From: Zingiber officinale | Taxonomy: Eukaryota > Streptophyta > Magnoliopsida > Zingiberales > Zingiberaceae | Direction of reading: 5' to 3' | NCBI RefSeq assembly: GCF_018446385.1 | Contig: NC_056002.1 | Coordinates: 27,824,636-27,888,635, forward strand | Length of the DNA: 64,000 nucleotides | Shown here: positions 1 to 11,110 of the stretch, one piece after another | Layout: each line of letters starts with the position of its first letter | Position numbering within the stretch: position 1 is the first letter of the stretch | Translations under genes and position numbers: made by a program | Notes under the pieces: generated by a model | What the model was told of the DNA's origin: nothing | The model's database searches: none | What the model saw: only the letters and a program-made list of their open reading frames with translations

Positions 1-230
1 CGGGCTGACCGGATAGCTGGCGAGAAGTCCAAGCGGGTCGACGGGCTGACCGGACGCTTGGCGAGAAGTCCAGCTAGGTCGACGGGCTGACCGGATAGCT
101 GGCGAGAAGTCCAGCTAGGTCGACGGGCTGACCGGATAGCTGGCGAGAAGTCCAAGCGGGTCGACGGGCTGACCGGACGCTTGGCGAGAAGTCCAGACGG
201 GTCGACGGGCTGACCGGACGTCTGGCAGGT
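1..230. repeat. 41-bp tandem repeat in the LTR U3 region
   Basis: The phrase CGGGCTGACCGG recurs at about 1, 42, 83, 124, 165 and 206, a regular 41-bp period with about 5.5 copies visible and more to the left. Two sub-variants alternate (GATAGCTGG and GACGCTTGG after the core). The right LTR has a shorter, ragged version at about 8640-8850. Confidence 0.9.
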
Positions 231-485
231 AAGTGAGGTAAGTCACTGGAGGGGAGTGACTGTGAGGACGCGTTCCCGGGAAGGGGACATTAGGCGTCGA
301 TCCGGCTTAGATCCATTTCGGATATCTAAGTCGAGATCGTGACTAGATTCCGGTCTCGGAAAGACGGAATCTAAGTCATACTTTTTCTCATCTATAAAAC
401 TGTGCTAACATTCTTTTGCTGCAGGGTACATTTGCCTCGGACTAACCTTTTCTTGCAGGAGAAGGACTTTCCGGAGAAGAGGGGT

Positions 486-628
486 CCGGGCGCCCGGAGG
501 GGATCCGGGCGCCCGGAAGGCAAATTTCATCCAGCCGAGTCGTCGTCACGTGGAGCATCATGGTTTGTGCAGCTACGTCACATTCCAGGCGCCCGGAAGG
601 GATCCAGGCGCCCGGGACAGCATATAAA
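486..628 (+). promoter_or_regulatory. Paired GC palindromes upstream of the LTR TATA box
   Basis: Four copies of the near-palindrome CCGGGCGCCCGG / CCAGGCGCCCGG lie at 486-497, 505-516, 585-596 and 604-615, as two pairs each with a 19-bp period. A TATA-like ATATAAAAG follows at 621-629. Sireviruses are known to carry tandem palindromes near the LTR promoter; equating this motif with those is inference. Confidence 0.55.
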
Positions 629-998
629 AGAAGCCTCAGGCAGAAGCTTCAGAATCAATCATCGACTGAGAACTTTCGACTGCTAGTCCCGCTGCTCTAC
701 GTTCCTGCGACGCTAACAAAGCTCCGACAAAGTGCTTTTTCGTTTTTGGTTAATTTTCTTGTCGGTATTACTTTGTTTCATTAAGCATTTCCTGTATTCA
801 TTTTGTAATTATTATCGAATTGCTAGTGATTGCCCAACGAAAGTGGTCAAGGACCACGGGCCTTCGAGTAGGAGTCGTCACAGGCTCCGAACGAAGTAAA
901 AAACAACTGTGTCTACTTTACTTTTCCGCTGCGCTAATACTCTATATTTTCGAATCGATATTCACCCCCCCCTCTATCGAACCTATCGGTCTTACAAG

Positions 999-1010
999 TG
1001 GTATCAGAGC
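999..1010 (+). promoter_or_regulatory. Primer-binding site, initiator tRNA-Met type
   Basis: TGGTATCAGAGC lies two bases after the LTR end. It is the standard plant Ty1/copia primer-binding sequence, complementary to the 3' end of initiator methionine tRNA. Confidence 0.95.
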
Positions 1011-1200
1011 AGGTACCGCTCTGATTTGGTGCAACCACCAATCAGACAGGGGGTGAAATATTTTCTAACTCCAAACTGATATTATTATCGTTTTGGAAGA
1101 TTTTTTTCGTTACACTTAGAGTTTCTATTTTTTCCCGCACTACTAATCCAAGACGAAGTCTTGGAATTTTTTCTAGTTAATTTAGTGTGTGCAGGATAAG

Positions 1201-2869
1201 ATGTCTCAACAAGAAGGCTTCAGCACAGTTCGTCCTCCCCTATTCAACGGGGATGATTTTTCGTACTGGAAGAGAAGAATGGAGGTCTACATGAAGACAG
1301 ACTACGACCAATGGATGAGCGTCACAAAGGCTTATAAAATTCCAGTAGACAACTCCGGGAAAATAATAGACCCTGAAGAATGGACAAATGATTTAAAGAA
1401 AAAGGCATCAATTGAAAACAAAGCCATCAACACTCTACACTGCGGACTAACACGAGAAGAACTGAACCGGGTCGGACCGCATGAAAACGCTAAGGAGCTC
1501 TGGGATAAACTGATCGAGCTGCACGAAGGAACAAGCGACGGTAAAAAAACGAGATTTGCTGTTAAATAAAATTTTTAATATAAAAATGCAGGAAGGAGAA
1601 ACGGCAAGTCAGCTCCACGCGAGGATCAAAGATATCCTCAACGGTCTCCACGCGATAGGACACCAAATGGAGAACCGAGACTTAATAAGGTACGCGTTAA
1701 ATGCTTTTCCACGAAATAATTTGTGGGCATCAATTGTAGATGCCTACAAAATTTCAAAAAATTTATCTAAATTAAAATTGGATGAACTCTTTTGTGAATT
1801 AGAACTTCATGAGCAAACTAACGCCGGGGTCGAGAAAGGTGTAGCTTTAATTGCAGGTTCCTCTAAAGAAAAGAAAAACAAACCCGAATCTGAAGAAGAC
1901 TCCGATCAAGACTCTGAAGACGAAGAACACCTGGTGAACCTGGTAAGGAAAATGTTCACCAGGAAAAAGAGAAACTTCAGCAAACAGGATCTTCAGAAGA
2001 TCAGTTCGCCAGCCGACTCAAGAAATGTCACATGTTTTGGATGTAACAAAAAGGGGCACTACAAGAACGAATGCCCAAGATTGAAACTTGACAAAACAAA
2101 GTCAACAAAGAAGAAAGCCCTCAAAGCAACATGGGACGATTCCTCCTCAGACGAATCGGAGGGAGAAAGGCAAAAGCACCAAAGTCACCTCGCGCTGATG
2201 GCTCGCGAAGCTGAAACGGAAGACGAATCAGAGGAATCGGAAGACGGGTTCGAACCCGAATCGAGCCACGAGTCCGCACTCGTTTCCGAAGGTTCCGAAG
2301 AGGTATACCGAAACTTAAATCAAAAATTCTTTAGAATTATCTCGTGTTTAAATAAAAAATTAGTTAAATTGGAAAATGAAAATAAATCGCTTCTTGAGGA
2401 AAATCAAAACCTCGAGGAACAATTAAAAAATTCGAATTCAACTCAAGACCGAACACTTGAGGAGGAGAATTTATCATTAAAAAGTGAAATTAATAAGTTA
2501 AAAGAATTGTTGGAAAAATTCACAACAAGATCTAAAAATTTAGATTTAATTCTAAATAACCAAAAGGCATGCTATAATAAAACCGGGCTTGGATATAAGT
2601 CAAAATCAAACAAAACCTTTAAATCATTATTAACCCAACACAAAGCAACTAAACAAGCTTGGGTCTCGAAAGCGTGCTTAACCACGCAAGTAGGACTTAA
2701 TCAATTCTATATACCTAAAGATAAAATACATTATATAAACTTGAATAAATCAGATCAAAAACTAAAAAATAAATTTAACTTAAAATCAAAATTCAAAACT
2801 CAACAAAATTTAGACTATCACCAAGTTGATTATAACTATAAAAAGAATCGACACAAACCCAAAATCTAA
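1201..2869 (+). pseudogene. gag: Sirevirus gag (one frameshift)
   Basis: This is the capsid/nucleocapsid gene of the copia element. The start at 1201 gives an N-terminal gag domain of the DUF4219/UBN2 type (FNGDDFSYWKRRMEVY). The frame stops at 1569 but the same protein continues one base over from about 1556, so a single lesion near 1555 (probably a 2-bp loss) breaks it. The second part holds a CCHC zinc knuckle at 2033-2074 (CFGCNKKGHYKNEC), an acidic Ser/Glu-rich stretch, then a coiled coil of about 80 residues (2340-2560) rich in Lys, Glu, Leu and Asn. A knuckle followed by a coiled coil fits Sirevirus gag. It ends at 2869, about 1.5 kb before protease; whether that gap is original is unknown. 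Confidence 0.85.
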
Positions 2870-4374
2870 ATTAATGGCCAATAATTCAGGGGGAGGCTCC
2901 AGAATAGCTGGCACCTCCAAAACTAACATACCCGACAGGGTAACCCAAAACAAACTAACCCGACAGGGTAATCAGGATTAGTTAAAAAGAGACCGAGGTT
3001 AACTTGACTCATGGTACTGGTGAAGTTTTTGGATGATAGTACGTTAGGAAGCTTGGGCATCGCATGTCTAGAAAGATATGGCTTCGATCTCGTGCATTTG
3101 GCCAAGTGGAACCGATCAAGCTACCCTTAAACGAATCCTAACAGTTAGACCAAGATTTAGTACTAAGTTAGTGGATAGGACTATTGGAAAACTTCGAAGG
3201 TTGGTTACTTCTAATGATGTCCCCGTGACTCACCAAGCTTAGAAGTTTATCCAAGAATGCCTATTTGTGGAAACCAAACTAAATCAATCTAACACAAGTT
3301 AAACCAAAAGTCTGTAATCAAACCAATTTCATCTCACAAAATCATAAGATTCCCTGATTGATAATATAGATCGGGTGAGATGAATTAGCTTATTTTAATT
3401 TTAAACTTAAAATTAATTTCAAAATTTTAATTTTAAAACTTAAAAATTATTTTCAAAATTTTAAACTTAAAATTAATTTCAAAATTTTAATTTTAAAACT
3501 TAAAATTATTTTCAAAATTCTTAAACTTAAAAATTAATTTCAAAAATTTTAATTTTAAAACTTAAAAATTATTTTCAAAATTCTTAAACTTAAAAATTAA
3601 TTTCAAAAATTTTAATTTTAAAACTTAAAAATTATTTTCAAAATTCTTAAAACTTAAAAATTATTTTCAAAATTCTTAAACTTAAAAATTAATTTCAAAA
3701 ATTTTAATTTTAAAACTTAAAAATTATTTTCAAAATTCTTAAACTTAAAAATTAATTTCAAAAATTTTAATTTTAAAACTTAAAAATTATTTTCAAAATT
3801 ATTAAACTTAAAAATTAATTTCAAAAATTTTAATTTTAAAACTTAAAAATTATTTTCAAAATTCTTAAACTTAAAAATTATTTTCAAAATTTTAAACTTA
3901 AAAATTATTTTCAAAATTTTAAACTTAAAAATTAATTTCAAAAATTTTAATTTTAAAACTTAAAAAGTATTTTCAAAATTTTAAACTTAAAAATTAATTT
4001 CAAAAATTTTAATTTTAAAACTTAAAAATTATTTTCAAAATTTTAAACTTAAAAATTAATTTCAAAAATTTTAATTTAAAACTTAAAAATTATTTTCAAA
4101 ATTCTTAAACTTAAAAATTAATTTTAATTTTAAAACTTAAAAATTATTTTCAAAATTCTTAAACTTAAAAATTAATTTCAAAAATTTTAATTTTAAACTT
4201 AATTTCAAAAATTTTAATTTTAAACTTAATTTCAAAAATCTCAATTTTAATTTCAAAAATTAATTTTAAACTTAAAAATCATTTTCAAAAATTTTAACTT
4301 AACTTAAGTAATGATTGATTAAAAAATTGATAAACTAACATAAATCCTACTTGTTGTAGGAAACCAAGTGGATT
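2870..4374 (+). repeat. Non-coding gag-pol gap with AT-rich tandem array
   Basis: There is no usable reading frame between gag and protease. 2870-3390 holds unique-looking sequence with a GGGGGAGGCT purine run near 2889. About 3395-4290 is an AT-rich array of ~60-bp units alternating the phrases AATTAATTTCAAAAATTTT and AACTTAAAAATTATTTTC, with units gained, lost and truncated. I see no promoter or RNA gene. An array of ~0.9 kb in the middle of a retrotransposon coding region is unusual. Confidence 0.85.
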
Positions 4375-7300
4375 TTGGACAGTGGTTGCTCCAAACATAT
4401 GACTGGAGATCACACCAAGTTCACTCAATTAACCTACAAAAGCCTAGGAACAGTTGCCTTTGGAAACAACGGTAAACTCAAGGTAATTGGTATAGGTAAT
4501 ATTGAATTAAACATAGATTTCATAATTTCAAATGTTCTACTTGTTGAAAATTTTAAATACAATCTTCTGAGTATAAGTCAATTGTGTGACACTAGGTATA
4601 AGGTAAAATTTCTATCCACAGAATGTTTAATCAAACATCTAGATAATCCAACTATAAGCCTAAAAGGCTTTAGGAAAGACAATATCTATGCCATCAACTT
4701 AACCACTTCTTCAGTCAAGTGTTATTTAACACAAAAAGAAGAAACCTGGTTATGGCACAGAAGAATGTCACACACCCATTTCAGAAACATAAGTAAATTA
4801 AACGGTCTAGTTAGAGGCTTACCGAAATTACCTAACTTAGATTCAACAATATGTAATGCTTGTCAACAAGGCAAACAAACAAAATCTACCCACAAACCAA
4901 TTAATGAATCCCAAACCAACTCAGTCCTAGAGCTTTTACACTTAGATTTATTTGACTCCCACGGGGTCAAATCAATAAATGGAAGTCTGTACTGTTTAGT
5001 TATAATAGACGACTATTCTAGGTTCACTTGGGTCAAATTCTTAAAACATAAAGATGAAACCTTTGAAATTTTTACGAATTTCTGCAAACAAATTGAAAAT
5101 GAAAAAGGCATAAAAATTAAAAGAATTAGAAGTGATAATGGAGGAGAATTCAAAAATCATAATTTTGATAAATTTTGCCTTGAAAATGGCTACCATCATG
5201 AATTTTCTTGCCCTAAAACTCCTCAACAAAATGGAATTGTAGAAAGAAAAAATAGAACCTTACTTGAAGCATCTAGAACTATGCTAAATGAATACAACTT
5301 ACCTAAATATTTTTGGGCAGAAGCTGTGAGCACAGCATGCTATGTACAAAACCGAATAACACTAAACAAAAACCACAATAAAACATTTTTTGAAATATTT
5401 TACAACAAGCGACCTAATATAAAATACTTTAGGGTATTTGGGTGCCCAGCCTTCATCCTAAATACTAGAGAACACTTAGGCAAATTCACTTCCAAAATAG
5501 AAAATGGAATTTTTCTAGGTTACTCTCTAAATAGCAGGGGCTACAGAATTTATAATAAAGTCACTTTAAGAATTGAAGAAACCACCAATGTAAAATTCAA
5601 AGAATCCAATCAAAACCTAGAACAAGCCCAACTACAACCAGTTGACTCTGTTCACGAACATATCAATTCCGAGGGAACAAACCAAACCCAAATTCATGAA
5701 GAAGAAGAACAACTACAAGAAAGTCAACCGCCTAGAACCATAAGAGTCAACCCAAACCATCCTACCAATCAAATAATTGGTGACCCAGACCTGAGGGTTC
5801 AAACTAGGTCATCTTTCAGAAACCTAAGTCAAATCTCGTTAATCTCAAATATTGAACCCAAAACTGTAGCTGAATCTCTACTTGACCCAGATTGGATCAT
5901 AGCTATGCAAGAAGAATTAGCTCAATTTGAGCGCAATGAAGTTTGGGACCTAGTACCTCCACCTACCGATAAGAAAATAATAGAAACCAAATGGGTATTT
6001 CGAAACAAATTAAGTGAAACTGGAGAAATTACTAGGAATAAGGCCAGGTTAGTTGCCAAAGGGTTCAGTCAAGTTGAAGGTCTTGACTACGATGAAACTT
6101 ATGCCCCGGTAGCTAGACTAGAGTCCATTAGAATGTTACTAAGCTATGCAGCCCATAAAGGATTCAAACTATACCAAATGGATGTCAAGTCTGCCTTTCT
6201 TAATGGATTGATAAAAGAAGAAGTATATGTAGGTCAGCCGCCAGGTTATGAAAGCCTAGAACACCCTGAGTATGTCTACAAATTAAAAAAGGCATTATAC
6301 GGACTTAAACAGGCACCTAGGGCATGGTATGAAAGACTAACCTCTTACTTAACTTCTAAAGGGTTCAATCAAGGTCAAATTGACCCAACACTATTTGTGA
6401 AATCAATAAAAGAAGATATTTTTATAGCTCAAATTTATGTAGATGATATCATCTTTGGTTCAACCAATTCAGAATTTTTAGACAAATTTACAAACCTAAT
6501 GGAACACGAATTCGAAATGAGTCTGGTAGGAAAATTAACTTATTTTCTAGGGTTACAAGTCAAACAAACAAATGAAGGAAATTATATTTATCAACAAAAA
6601 TATACTAAGGACTTACTTAGAAAATTTGGAATGGAAAATACTAAAGAAATAAAAACACCTATGGTCGTAAACACAATCCTAGATGAGGATCCTAATGGAA
6701 AATCAGTAGACTTAAAACATTATCGGAGCGCGATAGGTAGTCTACTTTACTTAACTGCAAGCAGACCTGACATTTTATTTGCGGTTAGTATGTGTGCTCG
6801 ATACCAAACCTGTGCTAAAGAATCCCATTTGACTCAAGTCAAAAGAATCTTTAGATACCTAAAGGGCACCACAAATGTAGGTATTTGGTATCCTAGGACC
6901 AACAACTTTGAATTAATAGGATATTCTGATTCAGATTATGCTGGATGCAAATTAGATCGCAAAAGCACAAGTGGTGGATGCCAACTACTTGGTCCATCCC
7001 TTGTCAGCTGGTTTAGTAGAAAGCAACACTGTGTTGCACTATCTACAACTGAGTCAGAATACATAGCTATAGGCGAGTGTGTTGCACAAATATTATGGAT
7101 GATGCATACTCTAAAAGATTTCAACTTAAATATCACAAATGTAAAAGTATTAATTGATAATATAAGTTCGATTAACTTAACCAAGAATCCTGTGCATCAT
7201 TCAAGAACCAAACATATTGAAGTTAGGCATCACTTCATCAGGGATCATGTTACTAAAGGTGATATTGAACTCAAGTACATTGAGTCTAAATCAAATTTAG

Positions 7301-7380
7301 CTGACATTTTTACAAAACCACTCCCTGAAAGTGAATTTAGCAACTTACGACGACAATTAGGGATGTGCTCAATAGACTAG
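4375..7380 (+). CDS. pol: Sirevirus pol polyprotein (protease, integrase, RT, RNase H)
   Basis: An uninterrupted ~1000-codon frame. Its first codon in the open frame is TTG, so it lacks its own ATG and was presumably made as a gag-pol fusion. In order: aspartic protease start ([12 protein letters not shown]); GAG-pre-integrase zinc finger (HRRMSHTHF, then CNACQQGK); integrase catalytic core with [17 protein letters not shown] and [17 protein letters not shown]_2 reverse transcriptase with [10 protein letters not shown] and YVDDIIFG; RNase H with [18 protein letters not shown] and STTESEYIA, ending [17 protein letters not shown] and a short tail. The catalytic Asp residues of RT are present. 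The intact pol beside a broken gag suggests recent loss of coding or dependence on gag supplied in trans. Confidence 0.92.
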   Translation: MDSGCSKHMTGDHTKFTQLTYKSLGTVAFGNNGKLKVIGIGNIELNIDFIISNVLLVENFKYNLLSISQLCDTRYKVKFLSTECLIKHLDNPTISLKGFRKDNIYAINLTTSSVKCYLTQKEETWLWHRRMSHTHFRNISKLNGLVRGLPKLPNLDSTICNACQQGKQTKSTHKPINESQTNSVLELLHLDLFDSHGVKSINGSLYCLVIIDDYSRFTWVKFLKHKDETFEIFTNFCKQIENEKGIKIKRIRSDNGGEFKNHNFDKFCLENGYHHEFSCPKTPQQNGIVERKNRTLLEASRTMLNEYNLPKYFWAEAVSTACYVQNRITLNKNHNKTFFEIFYNKRPNIKYFRVFGCPAFILNTREHLGKFTSKIENGIFLGYSLNSRGYRIYNKVTLRIEETTNVKFKESNQNLEQAQLQPVDSVHEHINSEGTNQTQIHEEEEQLQESQPPRTIRVNPNHPTNQIIGDPDLRVQTRSSFRNLSQISLISNIEPKTVAESLLDPDWIIAMQEELAQFERNEVWDLVPPPTDKKIIETKWVFRNKLSETGEITRNKARLVAKGFSQVEGLDYDETYAPVARLESIRMLLSYAAHKGFKLYQMDVKSAFLNGLIKEEVYVGQPPGYESLEHPEYVYKLKKALYGLKQAPRAWYERLTSYLTSKGFNQGQIDPTLFVKSIKEDIFIAQIYVDDIIFGSTNSEFLDKFTNLMEHEFEMSLVGKLTYFLGLQVKQTNEGNYIYQQKYTKDLLRKFGMENTKEIKTPMVVNTILDEDPNGKSVDLKHYRSAIGSLLYLTASRPDILFAVSMCARYQTCAKESHLTQVKRIFRYLKGTTNVGIWYPRTNNFELIGYSDSDYAGCKLDRKSTSGGCQLLGPSLVSWFSRKQHCVALSTTESEYIAIGECVAQILWMMHTLKDFNLNITNVKVLIDNISSINLTKNPVHHSRTKHIEVRHHFIRDHVTKGDIELKYIESKSNLADIFTKPLPESEFSNLRRQLGMCSID

Positions 7381-8533
7381 GAAATTTCAAAAATCCTTTC
7401 AAAAATGATGTTATCAACTTATAGGCTAAACTTGTTTGTTTTCAAAATCTCCATTTTTAGACTTTCAAAAACAGTTTTGGCCTTAGACTAGGTTTACATC
7501 CTTAGAAAGCATGTACCCATAGGTTGAGTTCTTGAGCATCTCACCAACACCCTAGGATTACCTTGCTTGTGTTTGACAAACATAGAAAGGGTGAGATGCA
7601 TAGGCCATCTGTCTGGACTTAAGATGCTTATTTCATTGCATCAGTATAAGTCTGGACGTTAAATACAAATCAAATATTAATCAGATTAAAGTTCATCACC
7701 AAGTCAAACACTGACTGATTACAATTAACTTAATCGACTAACCTAGTGAGAACTACTGTCTTCTGATAGTTAGTTAGTACCTAATTGGTTAGACAGCTGG
7801 TTGAAGATAGGTATCAAATTCAGGGGGAGAAATATAACTATTTAGTTTTACAAATTAAGTTTTAAACTTAATTTTGAAAATCAAAGTTTAATAATCTGTT
7901 TAAAATTGTGAAAATTTTAAACTCACAAAATTTGTTTAACCTTTCAAGTATTTTAAACCATGATTTTGAATCTAATATTTTTTAAACTTTGAAAAATTTG
8001 ATTTTGAAAAACATATTTTAATACACCCTTGAAAACTAAAAGTAAAGATTTAAACTTAATCTTACTTAATTTGAAAGATAAATTGAGCTTTCTCAATATT
8101 AGTTTCCTTGATTTTGAAAATTGAATCTTAAACACCTAGTGTTGAAAAATAAATTTCAATTAGTTTTGAAAAATAGACCTTTCAAACTTAATTTTGGAAT
8201 TTCGGTTTTGAAAACTTATGCTTAGGTAGCATTTCAAAGTTAATCTGATCTTTTATTGGATTTAAAAACTCAGTTATTTTTCAAAGTCTTATTGTTTTCA
8301 GTAATTCTCACTATGTTTGTTTACCCTCGGTTTTTGATGTATGCCAAAGGGGGAGGGTTAGGTTGGTTAAGTTAGAGCAACTTAATGCAAACTTAAAAAC
8401 TAACTTAAACCTTAAAAATCATGCTTGATTCTTGCACTTAAAAACTAACTTAAACCTTAAAAATCATGCTTGATTCTTGTATATTTTTTTCACTAACTTA
8501 ACCAGGTTGTCATTCCATCAAAAAGGGGGAGAT
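7381..8533 (+). other. Sirevirus 3' non-coding region with several polypurine tracts
   Basis: There is no envelope-like frame. Purine runs lie at about 7823-7832 (AGGGGGAGAA), 8346-8356 (AAAGGGGGAGG) and 8520-8533 (AAAAAGGGGGAGAT, directly before the right LTR). The last is the functional polypurine tract by position. Multiple tracts are a known Sirevirus trait. 8385-8480 holds a ~60-bp direct duplication with the phrase ACTTAAACCTTAAAAATCATG. The rest is AT-rich. Confidence 0.75.
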
Positions 8534-9596
8534 TGTTGGTGCGGTTAGCACTAACGGTCTAACTCAGGTTTTGATGAATGACAAATCGAGATAAGTTAGG
8601 TTTATTGTCGAGACTTTTATCAAGTGTGGAAAAGTCCTAGGTCGACCGGATAGTGGCGAGAAGTCAAGCGGGTCGGACCGGACGCTTGGCGAGAAGTCCA
8701 GCTAGGTCGACGGGCGGACCGGACGCGAAGTCCAGCCAGGTCGACGGGTGACCGGATGGTGGCGAGAAGTCAAGCGGTCGACGGGTGGCCGGACGCTTAG
8801 CGAGAAGTCGGTCGGCCAGGCTGGCCGGACGTCTGGCGGTAAGTGAGGTAAGTCCGGAGGGGAGGATTGTGAGGGCGTTCCGGGAAGGGACATTAGGCGT
8901 CGATCCCGCTTAGATCCATTTCGGATATCTAAGTCGAGATCGTGACTAGATTCCGTCTCGGAAAGACGGAATCTAAGTCATACTTTTCTCATCTATAAAA
9001 CGTGCTAACATTCTTTGCTGCAGGTACATTTGCCTCGGACTAACCTTTTCTTGCGGAGAAGGACTTTCCGGAGAAGAGGTCGCGCCTGAGGATCGGCGCC
9101 GGTCCGGCGCGGAAGGATCAGGCGCCCGAAGGCAACTTTCATCCAGAGTCGTCGCCACGTGGAGCATCATGGTTTGTGCAACTACGTCACATTCCAGGCG
9201 CCCGGGATCCCGGGACAGCATATAAAAGAAGCCTCAGGCAGAAGCTTCAGAATCAATCATCGACTGAGAACTTTCGACTGCTGGTCCCGCTGCTCTACGT
9301 TCCTGCGACGCTAACAAAGCTCCGACAAAGTGCTTTTTCGTTTTTGGTTAATTTTCTTGTCGGTATTACTTTGTTTCATTAAGCATTTCCTGTATTCATT
9401 TTGTAATTATTATCGAATTGCTAGTGATTGCCCAACGAAAGTGGTCAAGGACCACGGGCCTTCGAGTAGGAGTCGTCACAGGCTCCGAACGAAGTAAAAA
9501 ACAACTGTGTCTACTTTACTTTTCCGCTGCGCTAATACTCTATATTTTCGAATCGATATTCACCCCCCCCCCTCTATCGAACCTATCGGTCTTACA
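8534..9596 (+). repeat. Right LTR of the Sirevirus
   Basis: It starts TGTTGGTGCGG right after the polypurine tract and ends CTTACA, with TG...CA termini and 1063 bp. From about 9220 on it is nearly identical to the left LTR. Between about 8640 and 9180 it lacks many single bases and short runs relative to the left copy, often in homopolymers or GC-rich words. Confidence 0.9.
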
Positions 9597-9905
9597 CTTA
9601 TAACCCGATCTAATGCTCGGGAGTCTAGGATTTGGTATGAGGGCAAGCTCGCTTATAACCCGGCCGAATGCTCGGGAGTCTGGGACTTGGTGCAAGAGCA
9701 AGCTCACTTATAACTCAGTCAGATATTCAGGAGTCTCGGTCTTGACGCAAAAGCAAGCTCGATTATACTCGACCGAATGCTCAGAGTTTAGGGCTTGACG
9801 TGAAAGCAAGTTCACTTATAATTCAACCGAATGCTCGGGAGTCTGAGACTTAGCGCTAGAGCAAACTCCCTTATAACCCGGCCAAAGACTCAAGAGTTTG
9901 AAGTA
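9597..9905. repeat. 55-bp tandem repeat of the older gypsy element
   Basis: About 5.5 degenerate units begin CTTATAACCCGGCC, contain CTCGGGAGTCTGGGACTTGG and end AGCAAGCTC. The same phrases recur in the 132-bp repeats at 26.5-27.6 kb of the second gypsy element, so the array is probably a shared 3' non-coding feature of this lineage. The Sirevirus ends exactly at its left edge. Confidence 0.8.
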
Positions 9906-9999
9906 TAGAGCCTTCAAGATAAATTTGTCTGTATTTTTCATTAAATGAAAAAATTCAACAAACTACATTAATGCATTACAAGCATACTCTCAAGCCCTA

Positions 10000-11110
10000 T
10001 AGGGCTGCAGATGATTCGCGCTCCAATGTCGCTCCAACCTTCTTCCATCTGTGTCCTACAGGTAATAGGAGCCTGAGGTTAGCTTTTCCATTACTCTGTA
10101 GGGTCTGCCCTACTGTGGCTCCAATTTTTTGACACCCCCTATTGGCTTGATAACCTTTGAGACCAAGTCTTCTACCTAAAAAAATCTCAAAATAACTCGG
10201 CTATTATAGTTTTACTTCATCCTTTGGTAATATACCATCAATTGAGCTACTTCCTTGTCTCTAATCTCCTCTATTAGATTGAGTTCCATAAGGCTTCGGT
10301 CAGAGTTGTCTTCATCATATAATCGCCTCCGATTGAACTCCACGCTCACCTCGACCAAGACTACTACTTCGCTACCATATACAAGATGAAAAGGAGTTAT
10401 ACATGTTGCTTCCTGAGAGGTAGTGTGGTATGCCCATAATACACTAGGCAACTCGTCAACCAAACTTCCTCCAACGTGATCGAGCTTAGTCCTAAGTCTC
10501 CTAATGATTTCTCTGTTGGTGACTTCTGCTTGGCCATTGCTTTGAGGATAAGCTACTGAGGTAAAAGCTTGTATGATGTCATAGCTTGAGAACTTTTCTT
10601 AAATCTTTCGCCCTCGAAACTGTCTCCTATTGTTAGAGATGAGCTTGTATGGAATTCCAAATCGGTATACAATGTTTTGCTAAATGAATTTGATGATCAT
10701 CCACTCAGTTATCCTAGCTCATGGTTCGGCCTCTACCCATTTGGTGAAATAGACCATGACTAGGAGAAATTTTTCTAGGCGGGCATCATTTGAAATGACC
10801 CCATAATGTTCATTCCCCACTAGTCGAATGGACAGAAAACAATTGAAGTCTTCAATAGCTCCATAGGATGGTGGGGAATGTTTTAATGCTTTTGACATGA
10901 CAAACAAGTTGACACCAATTGGGTGGCATGGGCCTGGAGAGTAGGCTAAAAGTACCCATCCAGTAATATATTCCTAGTGAGCGATCGACAGCCCGAGTGA
11001 TTCCCACAAGATCCTTGATGTACCTCTTATAAGATATATTGCATGTCTTCAGGGTTGGCACACTTGAGCAAGGGTTGGGAAAAAACCCTCTTGTATAGAT
11101 AGTCTCCGAC
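10000..11110 (-). pseudogene. Gypsy element 1 integrase (decayed)
   Basis: Fragments on the minus strand match the integrase of element 2: the core to C-terminal part (VDELPSVLWAYHTTSQEAT, then FHLVYGSEVVV) at 10212-10463 and the catalytic-core start (FTKWVEAEP) near 10719. Frames shift between fragments and stops are frequent. Sequence between about 9906 and 10000 is 3' non-coding. It cannot make a working enzyme. Confidence 0.8.

Larger units (their letters stand above)
1..996 (+). repeat. Left LTR of the Sirevirus (5' part missing)
   Basis: It matches the right LTR at 8534-9596 and ends in CTTACA just before the primer-binding site. A TATA-like ATATAAAA lies at 621-628 and a weaker TATAAAA at 393-399. 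The first ~240 bases are a GC-rich tandem array. The last ~375 bases are nearly identical to the other LTR. Short frames inside it are not genes. Confidence 0.9.
1..9596 (+). mobile_element. Ty1/copia LTR retrotransposon, Sirevirus-like (left end off window)
   Basis: The order is LTR (partial), primer-binding site, gag, protease-integrase-RT-RNase H, several polypurine tracts, LTR. Copia domain order (integrase before RT) is seen directly. Sirevirus traits are a gag with one CCHC knuckle followed by a long coiled coil, the [11 protein letters not shown] protease motif, the RT motif [13 protein letters not shown], several polypurine tracts in a long 3' non-coding region, and repeated GC palindromes in the LTR. 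Outside one ragged block the two LTRs are almost identical (in the last ~375 bp, one substitution and a poly-C length change), so insertion was recent. The element ends inside 55-bp repeats of an older gypsy element, so it probably landed there. The bases after it are CTTAT; the matching left flank is off the window. Confidence 0.88.
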
